NCBI GenBank assembly: GCA_000955785.1
Contig: JYOD01000057.1
Location: 4,191 to 68,190 of the forward strand
Direction of reading: 5' to 3'
DNA length: 64,000 nt
Source: Burkholderiaceae bacterium 16
Lineage (GTDB): Bacteria > Pseudomonadota > Gammaproteobacteria > Burkholderiales > Burkholderiaceae
Part shown: one piece after another, positions 1-10,136 of the stretch
How positions within the stretch are numbered: the first letter of the stretch is position 1
Layout: every line of letters begins with the position of its first letter
Position numbers and translations under genes: made by a program
The notes under the pieces: model-generated
Told to the model about the DNA's origin: nothing
What the model saw: the letters and a program-made list of their open reading frames with translations, nothing else
Database searches by the model: none

Positions 1-44
1 CGCCCCGCAGGGGTGGTGAAACCGCCTTTGACTTTAGGGCCTTT

Positions 45-100
45 AGGCTTTTAGGCTTTTAGGCTTTTAGGCTTTAAGGCTTTTAGGCTTTTAGGCTTTT
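45..100. repeat. 8-bp tandem repeat, seven copies
   Basis: Seven head-to-tail copies of AGGCTTTT, the fourth ending in A instead of T, lie just downstream of the chpA stop codon. The run is AT-rich compared with the G+C-rich surroundings and shows no coding potential. It could vary in copy number by slippage. Its function is unknown. Confidence 0.9.
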
Positions 101-128
101 AAGTCTTTGACTCTAAGCACCCCCCTTC

Positions 129-3100
129 TCATTTCCCCGCATCCTCCCCCAACATCTGCCCCACCGACCCCGCCGTCCCAGCCGCACGCTCACCCAGCAA
201 CTGATGCAACGTAGTAAGCAGCTCATCTTCGTTATACGGCTTCCCCAGATAGACATTAACGCCGATCTCAGCCGCATAGCGGCGATGCTTCTCCGCAGTC
301 CGCGAGGTAATCATCACCAGCGGCATATGCACGGTACGGCTATCCGCCCGCACATTGCGAGTCAGGTCGAAGCCATCCATATGCGGCATCTCGATATCGA
401 CCAGCATGGCATCCGGCATCATCTCCTGCAACTGCCGCAACGCATCCACGCCGTCCCGCGCGAGCGCCACCTGATAACCCGCGCGTGTCAGCAAGCGATG
501 CGTGACCTTGCGCACGGTCAGCGAATCGTCGACCACCATGACGGTAGGCTGCGTGCCCAGGCCGTGCACCGGCGCGGCTTCGCCGTGTGAGAGTTCAGCC
601 ACCGCGCCCAGCAGCGCCGGTTGCGCCGGTTGCGCCAGTTGTTGCGCCAGGTAGGTGAGATCGGCGATCTGCGGACGCGCCGGTTCGCCGCGTTCGCGCA
701 CGAAGCGCTGCGCCAGCACCACCGGGTTGTAGATCAGCACGATCTCGCCATCGCCCAGCGTGGTCGCGCCGGCAATGCCTTCCAGGCGCGCCAGGTGCGG
801 GCCGATGTGCTTGACCACCACTTCGCGGTTGCCGATCACTTCGTCCACATGCACGGCGATGCGTTCGGCGCCGCTGCGCACCACCACCACCGGCGAATAC
901 TTCTTGCCCGCGGCAATCGCCGGTGTTTCCTCCAGCAACGTCCCGAGGTAATGGAACGGCACCGCGCCGCCGGGCACGTCGAGGCTGCCCTGGTTGTAGG
1001 CTTCGAGCAGCCCTTGCGAGCGCAATTGCTGGACCTGGTCGATCATGCCGCTCGGGATGGCGAACGGCCGGCCGCCCAGCGTGACCAGCAGCACCTGCGT
1101 GATGGCGGTTGTCAGCGGCAGGTGCACGGTAAAGCGGGTGCCTTGCCCGGGTTGCGTGGCCAGCGCGATGCGCCCGCCCAGTGCCACGGTCTCGGCGCGC
1201 ACCACGTCCATGCCGACGCCGCGCCCGGCGAGTTCCGACACGCTATCGGCCGTGCTGAAGCCGGGGGCGAAGATCAGTTCCGTGAGCCGCGCATCGCCCG
1301 CATCATCGTCCGGGGACAGCAGTTCTCGCTCAATGGCCCGCGCGCGGATGCGGGCGAGGTCAAGGCCGCCGCCATCGTCGACGAAATGCAGCACCACCTC
1401 GTTGCCTTCCTGCTGCACTTCCAGCGTCAGCGCGCCGGCGGCCGGCTTGCCCGCGGCGCGGCGGACCTCGGCGGCCTCGATGCCGTGCACCACCGCATTG
1501 CGGATCAGGTGTTCGATCGGGCCGGCCATGCGGTCCAGCACCGAGCGGTCGACTTCCACGGTGCCGCCCTTGATCAGCAGGCGCACGTCCTTGCCGGTCT
1601 CGCTGGAGGCCTGCCGTGCCACGCGGTACAGGCGTTCGGCCAGCGCGTCGAACTGCACCATGCGCGCCTGCATCAGGCTGCGCTGCAAGCCGCGCGTGAG
1701 GCGGGCCTGCGCATCGAGGTCGCCAGTGGCGCGGTCAAAGCCCCGCTGCAGGTTCTGCTCGACGGTGGCCACGTCGTTGACCGACTCGGCCATCATCCGC
1801 GTCAGTTCCTGGAAACGCGTGAAGCGGTCGAACTCGAGCGGATCGAATTCCTGCTTGTGCTGGGCATCGGCGATGCGCGAGGCCATCTGCGACTCGGCCT
1901 GGATCTCGATCTCGCGCAACTGGCCGCGCAAGCGCGCCACGTTGTCGTTGAGTTCGCCCAGAAAGCTACGCATCGCATCCAGTTCGCTTTCCAGCCGGGC
2001 GCGCGTTGCGCCGACTTCGCCGGCGTCGGTGATCAGCGTATCGAGCGTGCGGGCCTGGACTCGCACCAGCGCGCGCTGGCGTTCGCCGGCATCCGCTGCC
2101 GGCGCCAGCGCGTCGCCCGGCGCAGGCGCCACGGGGCGCACCGGCCCGGCTTGCAGCCAGGGCTGTACGGCGGAACGCGCCAACGGCGCCGGGCCGCCCT
2201 CGCCGCCACCTTGCGGGGCATCTTGTGGTGCATCTTGCGCGGGTACCGGCGTGCCGGCCATGTCCGCCGGAGCCCGCGCCGCCGGCGCGCTGTTCAGCCC
2301 GGTCATGGCGTTGATCAGGTCGGCATCGTCCACCGGCAGCAGGCGGCCAGCCTGCAGCGCCTCGCTATGCGCGAGGATGCGGTCGTACCAGGCATACAGG
2401 CGCACGAACAAGACCGGCCCGACGCGATCCGCGCGCACGGCGGCGTCGAGCAGGGTCTCCATCTCGTGGGCAGCCTGGCCCAGCGCCATCGCGCCGGCCA
2501 TGCGCGCACTGCCCTTGAGCGTGTGCAAGGCGCGCAGGATCAAGCCAGCGTGGCTGGCGTGCTGGCCATCGCCGGACGCCGTCTCCCAGCCACGCAGCAG
2601 CTTGCCCAGTTCGGGGAGGCTGCCGTGCGCCTCTTCCAGGAAAATCTCGACAAGCGCCGGATCGAGGGTTTCTTCGGCAGCCGCCTCATCGGCCAGCGGG
2701 TGCGCAGTGCCCGCGGTCTCATGCACATCCGCGGCACCGGGCGCCGGCGGGATCCGGGCGGTGTCGGCATGCACGGCGAAGGAAGCTTCGCCCGTATTGG
2801 CCGCGTCGGCATGACCTGCATTCACGCCCTCCGTATCCAATACCGTGATGGCGGCATCGTACAGCGCGCCGGCATTGGCCGCGGGCGCCAGCTTGCCGAA
2901 CAACAGCGCAACCGGCGCGTCCTCCGCCTCGGGCGGCAACTCCGGCGCCGCCGGCATCGCCAGCCGCGGCCGCACCATGGCACGCTCGCCCAACTCGGCG
3001 AGACTGCGGCAGAGCGCTTCGTCGGCGGCCGGCCAGATGCCGGCGGCAAACTGGTGCAACATGCCGCGCACGCGCTCGACCGCCTGCTCCAGCAGGCGGA

Positions 3101-6100
3101 AGTCGCCAGGGTGCATCGCCACCGGGTGCGCGCCGAGTTGCAGCATCAGGCGCTCCAGCACCTCGGCAATCGCGCGCACCGGCTCCAGTCCGACCGTGGA
3201 CGCGCTGCCTTGCAACGTGTGCGCCACGCGCAATGCCAGCTCGCTCGGGCAGGGCCGGCCTTCGTGGCGCCACTCGGAAACATCTGTAGCGAACTGGCGG
3301 ATCAGGTCGTCGGCTTCCTGCAGGTAGACGTTGTAGAGCGGCAGGCTGATACGCACCGGGCCGATCAGCTTGTAGTGATCGTTTTCCTCCGCGGGCGTGC
3401 TGGCGAAACGGAAGGGAATGACTTTGGCATCCGCTCCGGCGATGGCATCTTCGCCGGCCCCGGCCGCCGGAAGACCGGCCTGCGCTTCCTGCTCCTGCTC
3501 CGGTTCCGCCTGCCCTTGCTGCACCTGCCCGCCCTGCTCATCCAGGGACTGTGGCGCCACAAGTTCATGGCCCGATGCCGGCTCCGGCTGTTCGCCCGCG
3601 CGCACGGACTGTGCCGCGGCCAGCAGGCCGGCGGCATCGTGCACCGCCTGGGCATCGCCGCGCAGCGCCTGGGCCCAGCCGGCAAGCTCCTGGTGGGCGC
3701 GCAACAACAGGTCCAGCAGGACCTGCGCGGGGGCGCGTGCCTCGGCAATCCACAGATTCATCACCTGCTCGATGGCCCAGGCCGCCTCGCCATAGCGGTG
3801 CAGGCCCACCATCCGGCTGGAACCCTTCAGCGTATGGAAGGCGCGCCGCAGGCGGCTGATGGTATCGGCATCCTGCAGCCCCGGCAGACCGCCGCCGAGA
3901 TCGCTGGCGACCTCGCCCAGCACCTCGACGGCTTCGCTCAGGAAAATGTCGAGCAGTTCAGCATCGATGCCGGCCGCATCTGCCTTCTCGGGCTTCTCGC
4001 TCTTCTCCGCATCCCCGGCCCCAGCCGGCATCGCGGGTGCGCCCGGTGCACCGGCCGGCAGCGCATCGGCCAGCGCCACCACCAGCCGCTCCGCCGCGCC
4101 GTGGGAACCGGCCAGCCAGGCATTGAACTGGGTGGTGGCTTCGGTGGCCTGGCGGCGCAATCCGGCAGCATCGTCGATGGCGGCCTGTTCATTCATGGCC
4201 TGCAGCGCCGCGCGCAGCGTCATCACCTCGGGCGCGTCGGCGGCGGCCGGGTGGCGCACGGCATCGTTGGCAGCCGCGCGCGCCCTGGCAAGCAGGGCCG
4301 CGTGGGAGACGGCGCCGCTGTGCACGGCCTGGCCATCAGCCTCGGCTGCCTCGTCCCGCACCTCCGCCGCCTGGCTCCGGCCAAAAGCCAGCGCATCGAT
4401 AAAGGCATGCACGGCGCCAAGCTCGCCGGCGATCGCGGCAAGCCGGGCGGCGCGCTCGCTCGCGGCGTCGGCCTCGTTGCCCGGACCGCTGGCGGCGTCG
4501 CCCGGGACTTGCGTGGCGCGGGCGCCAGCGAGCCACTCGAGGGCTGGCATCACGCGCTCCAATGCCACCGCTACCGCCTGCGCGTCGGCGCGCAGCGCGT
4601 CGGGCAGCGCGCCGGCGTCGCGCAATTGCTCCAGCGTGCCGGCCAGCGCCGCGAACGCGCGCTCGGCATCGCGCAGGTGTGCGCCGGCCTCGGCGCGGGC
4701 GGCGTCGCGGTCATAGGCATCGAGCCACGATTCGCCGCTGTCGAGATGGCCGCGCAACTGCGCGACCGCGGCCTCGCGCAAGCGTTGCGCGCGCGCCTGG
4801 TCCACCATCTGTGCGAGCCAGCGCGGGGGCGGCGTCGCCTGGTCGCCGCGCTGGCGTTCGCAGAGATGCAAGGCCAGTTCATCGCAACGGTGCGCGAATT
4901 CAGCCGCCGCGGCATGGCCGGTGCTGCCATGCACACGCCACGGCAAGGCAAGCGCACGCCCCAGGAACAGCGCGATGGCGCCGATGCCGCCAAGATTGTC
5001 ATCGCCGGAGCGGACTTGCAGCGCGGGGTGCGCGGCGGCATCCAGGCAGCGCAGCAAGGCTGGCTGGGCCAGCGTCTGCGCGGCTTCGGCCAGCACCGCC
5101 AGCGCGTTTTGCCATTCACCGTGTTGTGCGCCGGCGCCCGCCGCCCGTTCGAGCGCGGCGGCTGCCTGCTGCAGATTGTGCGTATCGATCGGGTCGAGCC
5201 AGCCGTAGTAGCGCACGCGGAAATCGGCATGCGCCGACGCATGCGCCGCGTCGATGCGGAAGGCTTGCAGGCACTCGCGGATGGCGGAGCGCAGCACCAG
5301 CACGGCCGCGCTCTCCGGCTCGCTGGCAGGCGGCATCCTGCTCGTGGTGACCAGCAAATACACGGCATCGTTGAGCAGCGCCTGGGGCACCCGCACCTGG
5401 CCCTGCAGGTACTGGCGCAGCAGCAGGTGCGCGCGCCCCGCCAGCCGCTTGGCCAGCAGGTCCGACGGCAGCAGGCCGTGGGCCAGCGCGCCAAACACCA
5501 GCGCCAGCACGTGCCATACGCCGCGGTCCGGGTGATCGGTGGCGCGGCGCAGCTCCTGTTCGCTCGCGCGCACGTCTTCCAGCGCGGATTCCAGCGGCAG
5601 ATACGCTTCGCGCAGCAGGCTCGGCTCGAGGCACGGCACCGGCAGGCGCAGCGCCTTGAGCAAGGCGCCCTCGAAACGCTGGCGCGCGCGCGTCACGGTG
5701 GAGGCCATGCGCGTCGGCAGCAGGATGCCGGGCAGCATCTGCAGTTCGTCGACCCACAGGTCGGCAGGGTGCACGCGATCCTCGCCGAGCCGGCCCAGTA
5801 CGTCGGCATAGGAGCAGAACAGCCGCACCGGATCTTCGTCGTCGCCGACCATCAGGTCATCGACGTACTCGGCCAGCGCCTGCACGCCAAGGCGGAAGGC
5901 GGCCAGGGTCCGGGCGTCGGCGGCGACTGCCCCGCCGTCGATGCCTTCCAGCAGCCGGCGCAACGCCTGGCAATACGGATCGACACCGCGCAGGCCAACG
6001 ATATGCACGGCACCCGCGGCCTGGTGCAGATGCTGGCCCGCCAGGCGCAGCGAGGTGGTGTCGCGCGCGCCCAGCGCTTCTGGCGCCTGCTGCACTTCAT

Positions 6101-6311
6101 CGACGTAATGACCCAGTTCGGCCGCGGCATCGTCCAGCGCGGCGCGCAGGCTCGGCGCCAGCCAGGCCAGTACGGAAAGGTCGCGCGATACCGGCGCGGC
6201 GGGCGGGGCGATGGATAGGTCCCGTGCCGCAGAGGGCATCGGCGCCAGCGGATCCTGCACGGCCGGATCGGAGCCGGCGGCCTCGCGCGAAACAGGGAAA
6301 TTCAATGACAT
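129..6311 (-). CDS. chpA: ChpA/PilL-type hybrid chemosensory histidine kinase
   Basis: This is a CheA-like kinase of the type IV pilus (twitching) chemosensory system, about 2060 residues. Histidine phosphotransfer motifs of the form HTLKGS or HTLQGS occur near residues 826, 1031 and 1263, so there are at least three Hpt domains. They are followed by a CheA dimerisation/ATPase module with N box (HLIRNAVVHGIE) and G box (GRGVGMDVV), a CheW-like domain and a C-terminal receiver whose phospho-acceptor lies in VDIEMP (about residue 1971). This order is that of Pseudomonas ChpA. The chosen ATG has GGAAG seven bases upstream; a TTG seven codons earlier is less likely. It is the last gene of the pilGHIJ-chpA operon and should pass phosphate to PilG and PilH. 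The very long Ala-rich N-terminal half presumably carries further degenerate Hpt-like domains. Confidence 0.95.
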   Translation of the reverse strand: MSLNFPVSREAAGSDPAVQDPLAPMPSAARDLSIAPPAAPVSRDLSVLAWLAPSLRAALDDAAAELGHYVDEVQQAPEALGARDTTSLRLAGQHLHQAAGAVHIVGLRGVDPYCQALRRLLEGIDGGAVAADARTLAAFRLGVQALAEYVDDLMVGDDEDPVRLFCSYADVLGRLGEDRVHPADLWVDELQMLPGILLPTRMASTVTRARQRFEGALLKALRLPVPCLEPSLLREAYLPLESALEDVRASEQELRRATDHPDRGVWHVLALVFGALAHGLLPSDLLAKRLAGRAHLLLRQYLQGQVRVPQALLNDAVYLLVTTSRMPPASEPESAAVLVLRSAIRECLQAFRIDAAHASAHADFRVRYYGWLDPIDTHNLQQAAAALERAAGAGAQHGEWQNALAVLAEAAQTLAQPALLRCLDAAAHPALQVRSGDDNLGGIGAIALFLGRALALPWRVHGSTGHAAAAEFAHRCDELALHLCERQRGDQATPPPRWLAQMVDQARAQRLREAAVAQLRGHLDSGESWLDAYDRDAARAEAGAHLRDAERAFAALAGTLEQLRDAGALPDALRADAQAVAVALERVMPALEWLAGARATQVPGDAASGPGNEADAASERAARLAAIAGELGAVHAFIDALAFGRSQAAEVRDEAAEADGQAVHSGAVSHAALLARARAAANDAVRHPAAADAPEVMTLRAALQAMNEQAAIDDAAGLRRQATEATTQFNAWLAGSHGAAERLVVALADALPAGAPGAPAMPAGAGDAEKSEKPEKADAAGIDAELLDIFLSEAVEVLGEVASDLGGGLPGLQDADTISRLRRAFHTLKGSSRMVGLHRYGEAAWAIEQVMNLWIAEARAPAQVLLDLLLRAHQELAGWAQALRGDAQAVHDAAGLLAAAQSVRAGEQPEPASGHELVAPQSLDEQGGQVQQGQAEPEQEQEAQAGLPAAGAGEDAIAGADAKVIPFRFASTPAEENDHYKLIGPVRISLPLYNVYLQEADDLIRQFATDVSEWRHEGRPCPSELALRVAHTLQGSASTVGLEPVRAIAEVLERLMLQLGAHPVAMHPGDFRLLEQAVERVRGMLHQFAAGIWPAADEALCRSLAELGERAMVRPRLAMPAAPELPPEAEDAPVALLFGKLAPAANAGALYDAAITVLDTEGVNAGHADAANTGEASFAVHADTARIPPAPGAADVHETAGTAHPLADEAAAEETLDPALVEIFLEEAHGSLPELGKLLRGWETASGDGQHASHAGLILRALHTLKGSARMAGAMALGQAAHEMETLLDAAVRADRVGPVLFVRLYAWYDRILAHSEALQAGRLLPVDDADLINAMTGLNSAPAARAPADMAGTPVPAQDAPQDAPQGGGEGGPAPLARSAVQPWLQAGPVRPVAPAPGDALAPAADAGERQRALVRVQARTLDTLITDAGEVGATRARLESELDAMRSFLGELNDNVARLRGQLREIEIQAESQMASRIADAQHKQEFDPLEFDRFTRFQELTRMMAESVNDVATVEQNLQRGFDRATGDLDAQARLTRGLQRSLMQARMVQFDALAERLYRVARQASSETGKDVRLLIKGGTVEVDRSVLDRMAGPIEHLIRNAVVHGIEAAEVRRAAGKPAAGALTLEVQQEGNEVVLHFVDDGGGLDLARIRARAIERELLSPDDDAGDARLTELIFAPGFSTADSVSELAGRGVGMDVVRAETVALGGRIALATQPGQGTRFTVHLPLTTAITQVLLVTLGGRPFAIPSGMIDQVQQLRSQGLLEAYNQGSLDVPGGAVPFHYLGTLLEETPAIAAGKKYSPVVVVRSGAERIAVHVDEVIGNREVVVKHIGPHLARLEGIAGATTLGDGEIVLIYNPVVLAQRFVRERGEPARPQIADLTYLAQQLAQPAQPALLGAVAELSHGEAAPVHGLGTQPTVMVVDDSLTVRKVTHRLLTRAGYQVALARDGVDALRQLQEMMPDAMLVDIEMPHMDGFDLTRNVRADSRTVHMPLVMITSRTAEKHRRYAAEIGVNVYLGKPYNEDELLTTLHQLLGERAAGTAGSVGQMLGEDAGK

Positions 6312-6381
6312 GACTGCTTCCAATGCGTCCAATGTGGTGGCGCCGGCCCGTGGCCCGCTCGCGCGGCCCTTGCGAAATCCG

Positions 6382-8550
6382 TCAGGCGATCTTGAATCGC
6401 AGCACGGAGTTGCGCAGCTCTTCGGTCAGCAGAGTCAGCTGGCGCACCGACAGTGCGGTCTGCCGCGTGCCCGAGGAAGTCTGCTCGGTCACCTGCAGGA
6501 TGCCTTCGATATTGCGTGCCACCGCGGTGGCGAGTCCCGCCTCGTGCGAGGTGGTCTGCGAGATCTGTTCGATCAGCTCGGCGAGCTGGCGCGACACGCG
6601 GCCGATCTCCATCAGCGCGGCGCCGGCATTGTCGGACAGTTTGGCCCCTTCCACCACGCCTTGCGTGCTGCGCTCCATGGCGTGCACGGCATCCTGCGTA
6701 TCGGTCTGGATGGTGCGGATCAGCGCGCCGATCTGCTTGGTTGCCTCGCCCGAGCGCTCGGCCAGGCGCTGCACTTCCTCGGCCACCACCGAGAAGCCGC
6801 GCCCGGCTTCGCCGGCCGATGCGGCCTGAATGGCGGCGTTCAGCGCCAGCACGTTGGTCTGCTCGGTAATGTCGGAAATCAGCTCGACGATTTCGCCGAT
6901 CTCCTGCGACGATTCGCCCAGGCGCTTGATGCGTTTGGAGGTGTCCTGGATCTGCTCGCGGATGTCGTTCATGCCGACGATAGCGTTCTGCACCGCGTGC
7001 TGGCCCTGCTCGGCCGCGGCCAGCGAGGCGCGCGCCACGTTGGCGGATTCCGCCGCGCCGCGCGACACCTGCGTGATGCGGTCCGCCATCTCCACCACCG
7101 ATTCGCCGGTCTGGCGGATCTGGCGCGATTGTTCTTCCGACGCCGCGACCAGCTCGGTCGAGGTGTCCTGCACCTGGCTCGATGCCTGCGTCACCTCGCC
7201 GGCGGTCTGCTGCACGCGGCCCACCAGTTCGCGCAGTTCCTCCACCGTGTAGTTCACCGAGTCGGCGATGGCGCCAGTGATGTCCTCGGTCACGGTGGCC
7301 TGCTTGGTCAGGTCGCCGTCGGCGATGTCCTGCAGTTCATTCATCAGTTGCAGAATGGCCTTCTGGGTAGCGTCGTTGTTGCGCTTTTCGTCCAGGCGGC
7401 GGGCTTCGGCCTCGCGTTCGCGGGCCTCCGCTTCGAGGGTACGGGCACGGGAGTCGCGCAGGTACAGCGCGGCCAGGCCAGCCAGGAACAGCAGCGTGAG
7501 CAAGGCCGAGACAATGGTGGCGCCCAGCGTCAGCGGGCGCACGCGCGCGCCTTCGGCATAGGCTGCCTGCAGCGCGGACAGTTCGCCGCGCAGCGCTTCG
7601 TTGTCATTGAAGATCTGCTGCTGGGCGCGCTTGGCGGCGATCAAGCCGGGCAGGTTCTGCAGAATGGTCTGGGTGGTCTTCTGCACCGCGTCGAACCGCT
7701 GCGACAGCTGCTGCAGGTAGCCGCGGGTCTCTGCATCGCCGGCGGCGGACAAGCGCAGCGCTTCGCTGCCGTTCATCAGCCCGTCCAGGGTTTCGCGGAA
7801 GGTATTGGTGTCCTTGCCCAGCAGGAACGCGGTTTCCGGATTGACGCCTTCGCCCGCCAGGAACTCGTTGAGGTTCTTGCCCAGGCGCTGCGTCAGCATC
7901 ACCAGCTGCGCGGAGGCGGCCACCTCGCGCGCGTTGGCGCCGCTCTGCAGCTTGATCGCCGCCACCTGCTCGGCGCTTTCCAGCAGTTCCGGATTGGAGG
8001 CGTTGAAAATCTGCAGGGTCTGGCCGATGGTGGTCAGGGTGGGCTGCTGGGCCAATACGTCGCCAGCGCTCTTCTCGGTGCGCTGCCAGGACTCCATGGC
8101 CTTTTCAAGCAACGGCGCGGCCGCCTCGCCGGTGGCGCGCACGTGCTTGGCGTCGCTGCCGCTCTTCAGCGCCTGCAAGTCGCCGGCGAGTTCGCTCTTG
8201 GACTGGCGCAGCTGCGTGAAGGCCTGCGCATTGCCCAGCAGGGCCACCGGCACCGCCTTGGCCAGGCGCTGGGAGTGCATCAGCATGTCGCCCGCGATCT
8301 CGATCTGCGCGGCGCCGTTGTTGGCTTCGCGGTTGTCGAAATACACCGAGACCAGCAGGGCGGTCAGCGACAGCACCACGCCCGCGGTCAGCGCGCGTTG
8401 CTGGCTGGCAAACGGGAGGCGGGAAAGCCTGTCCGAGAAACGCCGGGCCGGGGTGCTACGCGTGCCAGGCGCGGCGGCGGCATTCACCGCCGGTTCGGCG
8501 GCACTGGCCATCTGTGCCTGGCGACCCAGGTTGAACATCTTGAAACCCAT
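6382..8550 (-). CDS. pilJ: PilJ, methyl-accepting chemoreceptor for twitching motility
   Basis: This 722-residue inner-membrane chemoreceptor has an N-terminal membrane segment (about residues 45-65), a long periplasmic helical region and a second membrane segment (about 345-365). HAMP-like and coiled-coil segments follow, then a cytoplasmic MCP signalling domain with the conserved hairpin tip EIVELISDITEQTNVLALNA. It should relay surface or ligand signals through PilI to the ChpA kinase. The ATG is preceded by AGAGGG. Its place between pilI and chpA matches the conserved pil-chp operon. No C-terminal CheR-binding pentapeptide is visible, which is normal for PilJ. Confidence 0.95.
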   Translation of the reverse strand: MGFKMFNLGRQAQMASAAEPAVNAAAAPGTRSTPARRFSDRLSRLPFASQQRALTAGVVLSLTALLVSVYFDNREANNGAAQIEIAGDMLMHSQRLAKAVPVALLGNAQAFTQLRQSKSELAGDLQALKSGSDAKHVRATGEAAAPLLEKAMESWQRTEKSAGDVLAQQPTLTTIGQTLQIFNASNPELLESAEQVAAIKLQSGANAREVAASAQLVMLTQRLGKNLNEFLAGEGVNPETAFLLGKDTNTFRETLDGLMNGSEALRLSAAGDAETRGYLQQLSQRFDAVQKTTQTILQNLPGLIAAKRAQQQIFNDNEALRGELSALQAAYAEGARVRPLTLGATIVSALLTLLFLAGLAALYLRDSRARTLEAEAREREAEARRLDEKRNNDATQKAILQLMNELQDIADGDLTKQATVTEDITGAIADSVNYTVEELRELVGRVQQTAGEVTQASSQVQDTSTELVAASEEQSRQIRQTGESVVEMADRITQVSRGAAESANVARASLAAAEQGQHAVQNAIVGMNDIREQIQDTSKRIKRLGESSQEIGEIVELISDITEQTNVLALNAAIQAASAGEAGRGFSVVAEEVQRLAERSGEATKQIGALIRTIQTDTQDAVHAMERSTQGVVEGAKLSDNAGAALMEIGRVSRQLAELIEQISQTTSHEAGLATAVARNIEGILQVTEQTSSGTRQTALSVRQLTLLTEELRNSVLRFKIA

Positions 8551-8612
8551 AGCACCCTCTGTCCGTTATTTTTCGATTTTGATTTGTTGCAGCGGGCATG
8601 CCCGCGCGACGC

Positions 8613-9182
8613 TCAGGCGGCCTGCCGGCCCACCTGCAGGAAGGCCGGAGACGCCAGCAACCTGCGCACGTCGAGCACCTGCCAGTCACGCCCGTCGCGG
8701 TCGGCAAAACGGGCGCCCTCCCATTCCGGCGCCGCCTCCTGCCGAGCCGGCGCCCCGTCCGCGGACTCAGCCGGCAAGGACAGGTCGCCCGCATGGCGCA
8801 GCCCGATCACGCGCGTGGCAAGAATGCCGCAAGCGCGCTCCACCTGGCGCGACAGCACCACGATCTTGCTGCCCGGCTGCAGCGAGGTGGCTCCCTCGCC
8901 GCAGAACAGTCCGAAATCGATCACGCCCAGCAGGCTGCCGCGTGCATTCACCAGTCCCGTGTACCAGGACTGCGTCAGCGGCACGCGGCTGGGCTGGCGC
9001 ATCTCCAGCACCTCGCCCGTCTGCGGCAACGGCAGCAGCCAGTGCCGCTGGCCCACCTGCAAACCCAGGTAGCTGTCCACCGCCGGCAGGTTGCGCGCCT
9101 CGCGCAGGCGGCGGGCCAGCATGGCCTGGTAGTCCTGCAGCCGGGTCTGGCGGGCACGGAGGTCCTGGCGCGGCGCGTTCAT
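8613..9182 (-). CDS. pilI: PilI, CheW-like adaptor protein
   Basis: This 189-residue cytoplasmic CheW-domain protein should couple the PilJ receptor to the ChpA kinase. The CheW fold covers roughly residues 35-185 (LGLQVGQRHWLLPLPQTGEV, then GLVNARGSLLGVIDFG). It lies between pilH and pilJ on the same strand, as in other twitching-motility operons. The assignment rests on the fold pattern together with gene order. Confidence 0.92.
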   Translation of the reverse strand: MNAPRQDLRARQTRLQDYQAMLARRLREARNLPAVDSYLGLQVGQRHWLLPLPQTGEVLEMRQPSRVPLTQSWYTGLVNARGSLLGVIDFGLFCGEGATSLQPGSKIVVLSRQVERACGILATRVIGLRHAGDLSLPAESADGAPARQEAAPEWEGARFADRDGRDWQVLDVRRLLASPAFLQVGRQAA

Positions 9183-9240
9183 GGTCGAGGTCCGGGTGAT
9201 AGGCGTAGGGAGGGGAGCGGGTGCAGGATCGGCGCCTGGC

Positions 9241-9609
9241 TCAGTGGGTCAGCGCGGCGATCTTGGTGAGCAGTTCTTCGCTGTCGACCGGCTTGACGAT
9301 GTAGTCGGCCGCGCCCTGGCGCATGCCCCAGATGCGGTCGGTGTCCAGGCCCTTGCTGGTGCACATAATCACGGGAATGTCCTTGAAGCGGTCGTCGCGC
9401 TTGATCGCGCGGGTCGCCTGATAGCCGTTCTGGCCAGGCATCACCACGTCCATCAGGATCAGGTCGAAGGCTTCCTTCTCGAGCCGGGCGAAGGCCTGGT
9501 CGCTATTGCCGGCCACCGACACCTTGAAACCCTTCTTGCCGAGCAGGTCGGACATGAACAGGGCTTCGGTCGGGGAGTCGTCAACGATAAGGATTTTGCT
9601 GATAGTCAT
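9241..9609 (-). CDS. pilH: PilH, single-domain response regulator
   Basis: This 122-residue CheY-like receiver begins MTISKILIVDDSPTE. The acidic pocket DD (residues 10-11), phospho-acceptor Asp54 (LILMDVVMPG) and the conserved Lys of the IVKPVD segment are all present. In the family PilH drains phosphate from ChpA and affects pilus retraction. The ATG at 9609 gives the standard family length. A longer open frame upstream is only read-through of the overlapping region and is rejected. It follows pilG by 32 bases. Confidence 0.95.
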   Translation of the reverse strand: MTISKILIVDDSPTEALFMSDLLGKKGFKVSVAGNSDQAFARLEKEAFDLILMDVVMPGQNGYQATRAIKRDDRFKDIPVIMCTSKGLDTDRIWGMRQGAADYIVKPVDSEELLTKIAALTH

Positions 9610-9641
9610 GAGTATTCCTTGATATGCGCCTTGATATGCGC

Positions 9642-10136
9642 TCAAGCCGGCAAGGGGCTGGCCACGGCAGCGGCGCGCGGCACGCAGGCATCGACCGCCA
9701 GCAGCAGCGACTCGCGGGTAAACGGTTTGGCGAGATGGTTTTGCGCGCCGACCAGGCGGCCGCGCGAGCGGTCGAACACGCCGTCGCGGGAGGACAGCAT
9801 GATCACCGGGATGGCATGGAATCGAGGGCTTTTCTTGATCAGGGCGCAGGTCTGGTAGCCATCCAGGCGCGGCATCAGGATGTCGCAGAAGATCAGGTCC
9901 GGATGCATGTCGCCGACCTTGGCGAGTGCCTCGAAGCCGTCTTCGGCGAGCAGCACCTGGCAGCCTGCCTGGGACAGGAAGATCTCGGCGGTGCGGCGGA
10001 TGGTGCTGGAATCGTCGATGACGAGCACCTTGCGGCGCGCAGGCGCAGCAACGCCGCTGGCGCTGACGCCAGTTTCGACCGCGCCGCTGACCTCGGCGTT
10101 GACCCGAATGCTTTCTTGTAGTTGAGCGACCCGCAT
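9642..10136 (-). CDS. pilG: PilG, response regulator of the Pil-Chp system
   Basis: This 164-residue protein has a CheY-like receiver from about residue 36, with phospho-acceptor Asp85 (LIFCDILMPR) and the KPF lysine near the C-terminus. The first 35 residues are an extension not needed for the receiver fold. The ATG is preceded by GGGAACGAG and was chosen over an open frame reaching 34 codons further upstream. In the family PilG promotes pilus extension. It is the first gene of the five-gene minus-strand operon, so the promoter should lie in 10137-10400. Confidence 0.93.
   Translation of the reverse strand: MRVAQLQESIRVNAEVSGAVETGVSASGVAAPARRKVLVIDDSSTIRRTAEIFLSQAGCQVLLAEDGFEALAKVGDMHPDLIFCDILMPRLDGYQTCALIKKSPRFHAIPVIMLSSRDGVFDRSRGRLVGAQNHLAKPFTRESLLLAVDACVPRAAAVASPLPA

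Noticed and set aside
621..6218. A 1865-codon open frame on the plus strand opposite chpA
   Set aside because: It is the antisense shadow of the high-G+C chpA gene. Its composition (His, Gln, Arg and Ala-rich) and absence of domains show no real coding.
6211..9072. A 953-codon plus-strand frame opposite pilJ and pilI
   Set aside because: pilJ and pilI on the other strand have clear domains and ribosome sites. This frame has neither.
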